From: Betaproteobacteria bacterium | Lineage (GTDB): Bacteria; Pseudomonadota; Gammaproteobacteria; Burkholderiales; SG8-41 | NCBI GenBank assembly: GCA_016177355.1 | Contig: JACOVL010000103.1 | Coordinates: forward strand, 1 to 6,594 | DNA length: 6,594 nucleotides | Direction of reading: 5' to 3' | Part shown: positions 5,951 through 6,594 of the stretch, in pieces | Layout: each line of letters starts with the position of its first letter | Numbering within the stretch: position 1 is the first letter of the stretch | Notes under the pieces: model-generated | Database searches by the model: none | Seen by the model: the letters and a program-made list of their open reading frames with translations, nothing else | Told to the model about the DNA's origin: nothing | Program-made: the position numbers and the translations under genes

Positions 5951-6594
5951 TCAGCCCTGCAATAGCTCCTCAACCGCGATCGGCAGTTTGAGCGGCCGTT
6001 TCAGCTTCGCCGACATGTCGATCGCCTTGGTCAGCATCAGCCGGTCGTGCGCTTCGGCGGCGGTCGCATGCTGTGTCTCGAGCCCGAGCGCAAGCCGGGT
6101 GAGCCAGGAGTTGGTTTCCTCGCGCATCGGGCCGCGCAACTCGCCCAGGGCCATGTCGCCGACCGGGTAGCTGGTCAGGAAATCCACGCGGCGCGATTGA
6201 TCGGGGGCATAGCCTTCGCCCTGGAATCTGTCGCTCGCGAGCACGATGTCGCGATGGGTGTCGTCTATGGTGAGCACGCCATCGGTGCCGACAATGCCGA
6301 TTTCCAGGCTGTAGACCGCGCCCGGCCACACGACGGGCAGCGCCCACGAGATCACGCCGTGGTAGAAACTGCCGTCGTCGAAGGTGATGAGGTAGCCGGT
6401 GCCGTCTATGCCTTTCCATTCCGGCCCCAGCGCCTTGTTCACCGAGCGCGCGTAGACTTCCACCGGCTTCTTCTTCTCCATCATCCACATCACGATGTCG
6501 AGCGCGTGCGTGCCGGAGATCACCATCGGGGAAATCTCCGCCGGGTTGTCCGTGCGCTGGTAGTTGTCTATCGCGACCAGCCGGTTCATGAAAG
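5951..6594 (-). CDS. Gfo/Idh/MocA family oxidoreductase, C-terminal part (5' end outside window)
   Basis: About 213 codons of the 3' end of a gene whose start lies beyond the right edge; the frame stays open to the last base, so the ATG at 6589 is an internal Met, not the start. The Rossmann domain is missing. What is seen is the alpha/beta C-terminal domain typical of the family: VISGTHALDIVMWMMEKKKPVEVYARS matches the pattern 'G-H-x-x-D-x-x-x-W-l ... PVeVyA', followed by beta strands with GTGYLITFDDGSFYHGVISWALP and LEIGIVGTDGVLTIDD, as in glucose-fructose oxidoreductase and inositol dehydrogenase relatives. The end, AAEAHDRLMLTKAIDMSAKLKRPLKLPI, is the usual helix in which a 'A...l...A...S...g..v.lp' pattern occurs. 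The reaction is NAD(P)-dependent oxidation or reduction of a sugar-like or cyclic hydroxyl; substrate unknown. It ends 39 bp before the binding-protein gene. Confidence 0.9.
   Translation of the reverse strand, partial: FMNRLVAIDNYQRTDNPAEISPMVISGTHALDIVMWMMEKKKPVEVYARSVNKALGPEWKGIDGTGYLITFDDGSFYHGVISWALPVVWPGAVYSLEIGIVGTDGVLTIDDTHRDIVLASDRFQGEGYAPDQSRRVDFLTSYPVGDMALGELRGPMREETNSWLTRLALGLETQHATAAEAHDRLMLTKAIDMSAKLKRPLKLPIAVEELLQG

Noticed and set aside
5951..6589. ATG at 6589 as a true start of a short 212-residue protein
   Set aside because: The frame is open to the window edge and the protein lacks the Rossmann half, so the Met is internal to a larger Gfo/Idh gene.
1..6594. CRISPR array, insertion sequence, tRNA/rRNA or intrinsic terminators
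   Set aside because: No regularly spaced direct repeats, transposase motifs, inverted-repeat ends, RNA gene signatures or GC-stem plus T-run were found; nearly all of the window is coding.

Overview
The window is GC-rich bacterial DNA carrying one tightly packed block of seven genes, all on the minus strand, so transcription runs from position 6594 down to 1. The two outermost genes are cut by the window edges. Codon third positions are strongly G/C. The Bug/TctC-type periplasmic binding protein points to a betaproteobacterium, most likely Burkholderiales (Bordetella/Achromobacter/Comamonadaceae-like), where this family is greatly expanded. That placement is inference: there is no rRNA or other marker gene.

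In transcription order the genes are: (1) the C-terminal part of a Gfo/Idh/MocA-type NAD(P)-dependent oxidoreductase (5951-6594); (2) a tripartite tricarboxylate transporter (TTT) substrate-binding protein with a signal peptide and a strong Shine-Dalgarno (SD) sequence (4928-5911); (3) an M24 'pita-bread' metallohydrolase-like protein with several catalytic positions replaced (3599-4867); (4) a zinc-dependent medium-chain alcohol dehydrogenase (2536-3579); (5) a compact protein made only of the ATP-binding and phosphohistidine swivelling domains of PEP synthase / pyruvate phosphate dikinase (1236-2546); (6) a D-2-hydroxyacid dehydrogenase (242-1234); (7) the N-terminal part of a second Gfo/Idh/MocA oxidoreductase (1-245).

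Spacing is operon-like: gaps of 39, 60 and 19 bp, then an 11-bp overlap, a 1-bp gap and a 4-bp ATGA overlap. No convincing internal promoter or terminator is visible, and no non-coding stretch exceeds 60 bp.

Together the genes look like a catabolic operon for a small organic acid or polyol-like compound: capture in the periplasm, several NAD(P)-dependent oxidation/reduction steps, one hydrolase or lyase-like step and one ATP-dependent phosphotransfer step. The substrate cannot be read from the sequence. The two most unusual parts are the truncated PEP-synthase-like protein, which lacks the PEP/pyruvate domain, and the M24 protein, in which a metal-ligand Asp is Cys and two conserved His are also replaced. 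No mobile element, CRISPR, tRNA, rRNA or phage feature was seen.
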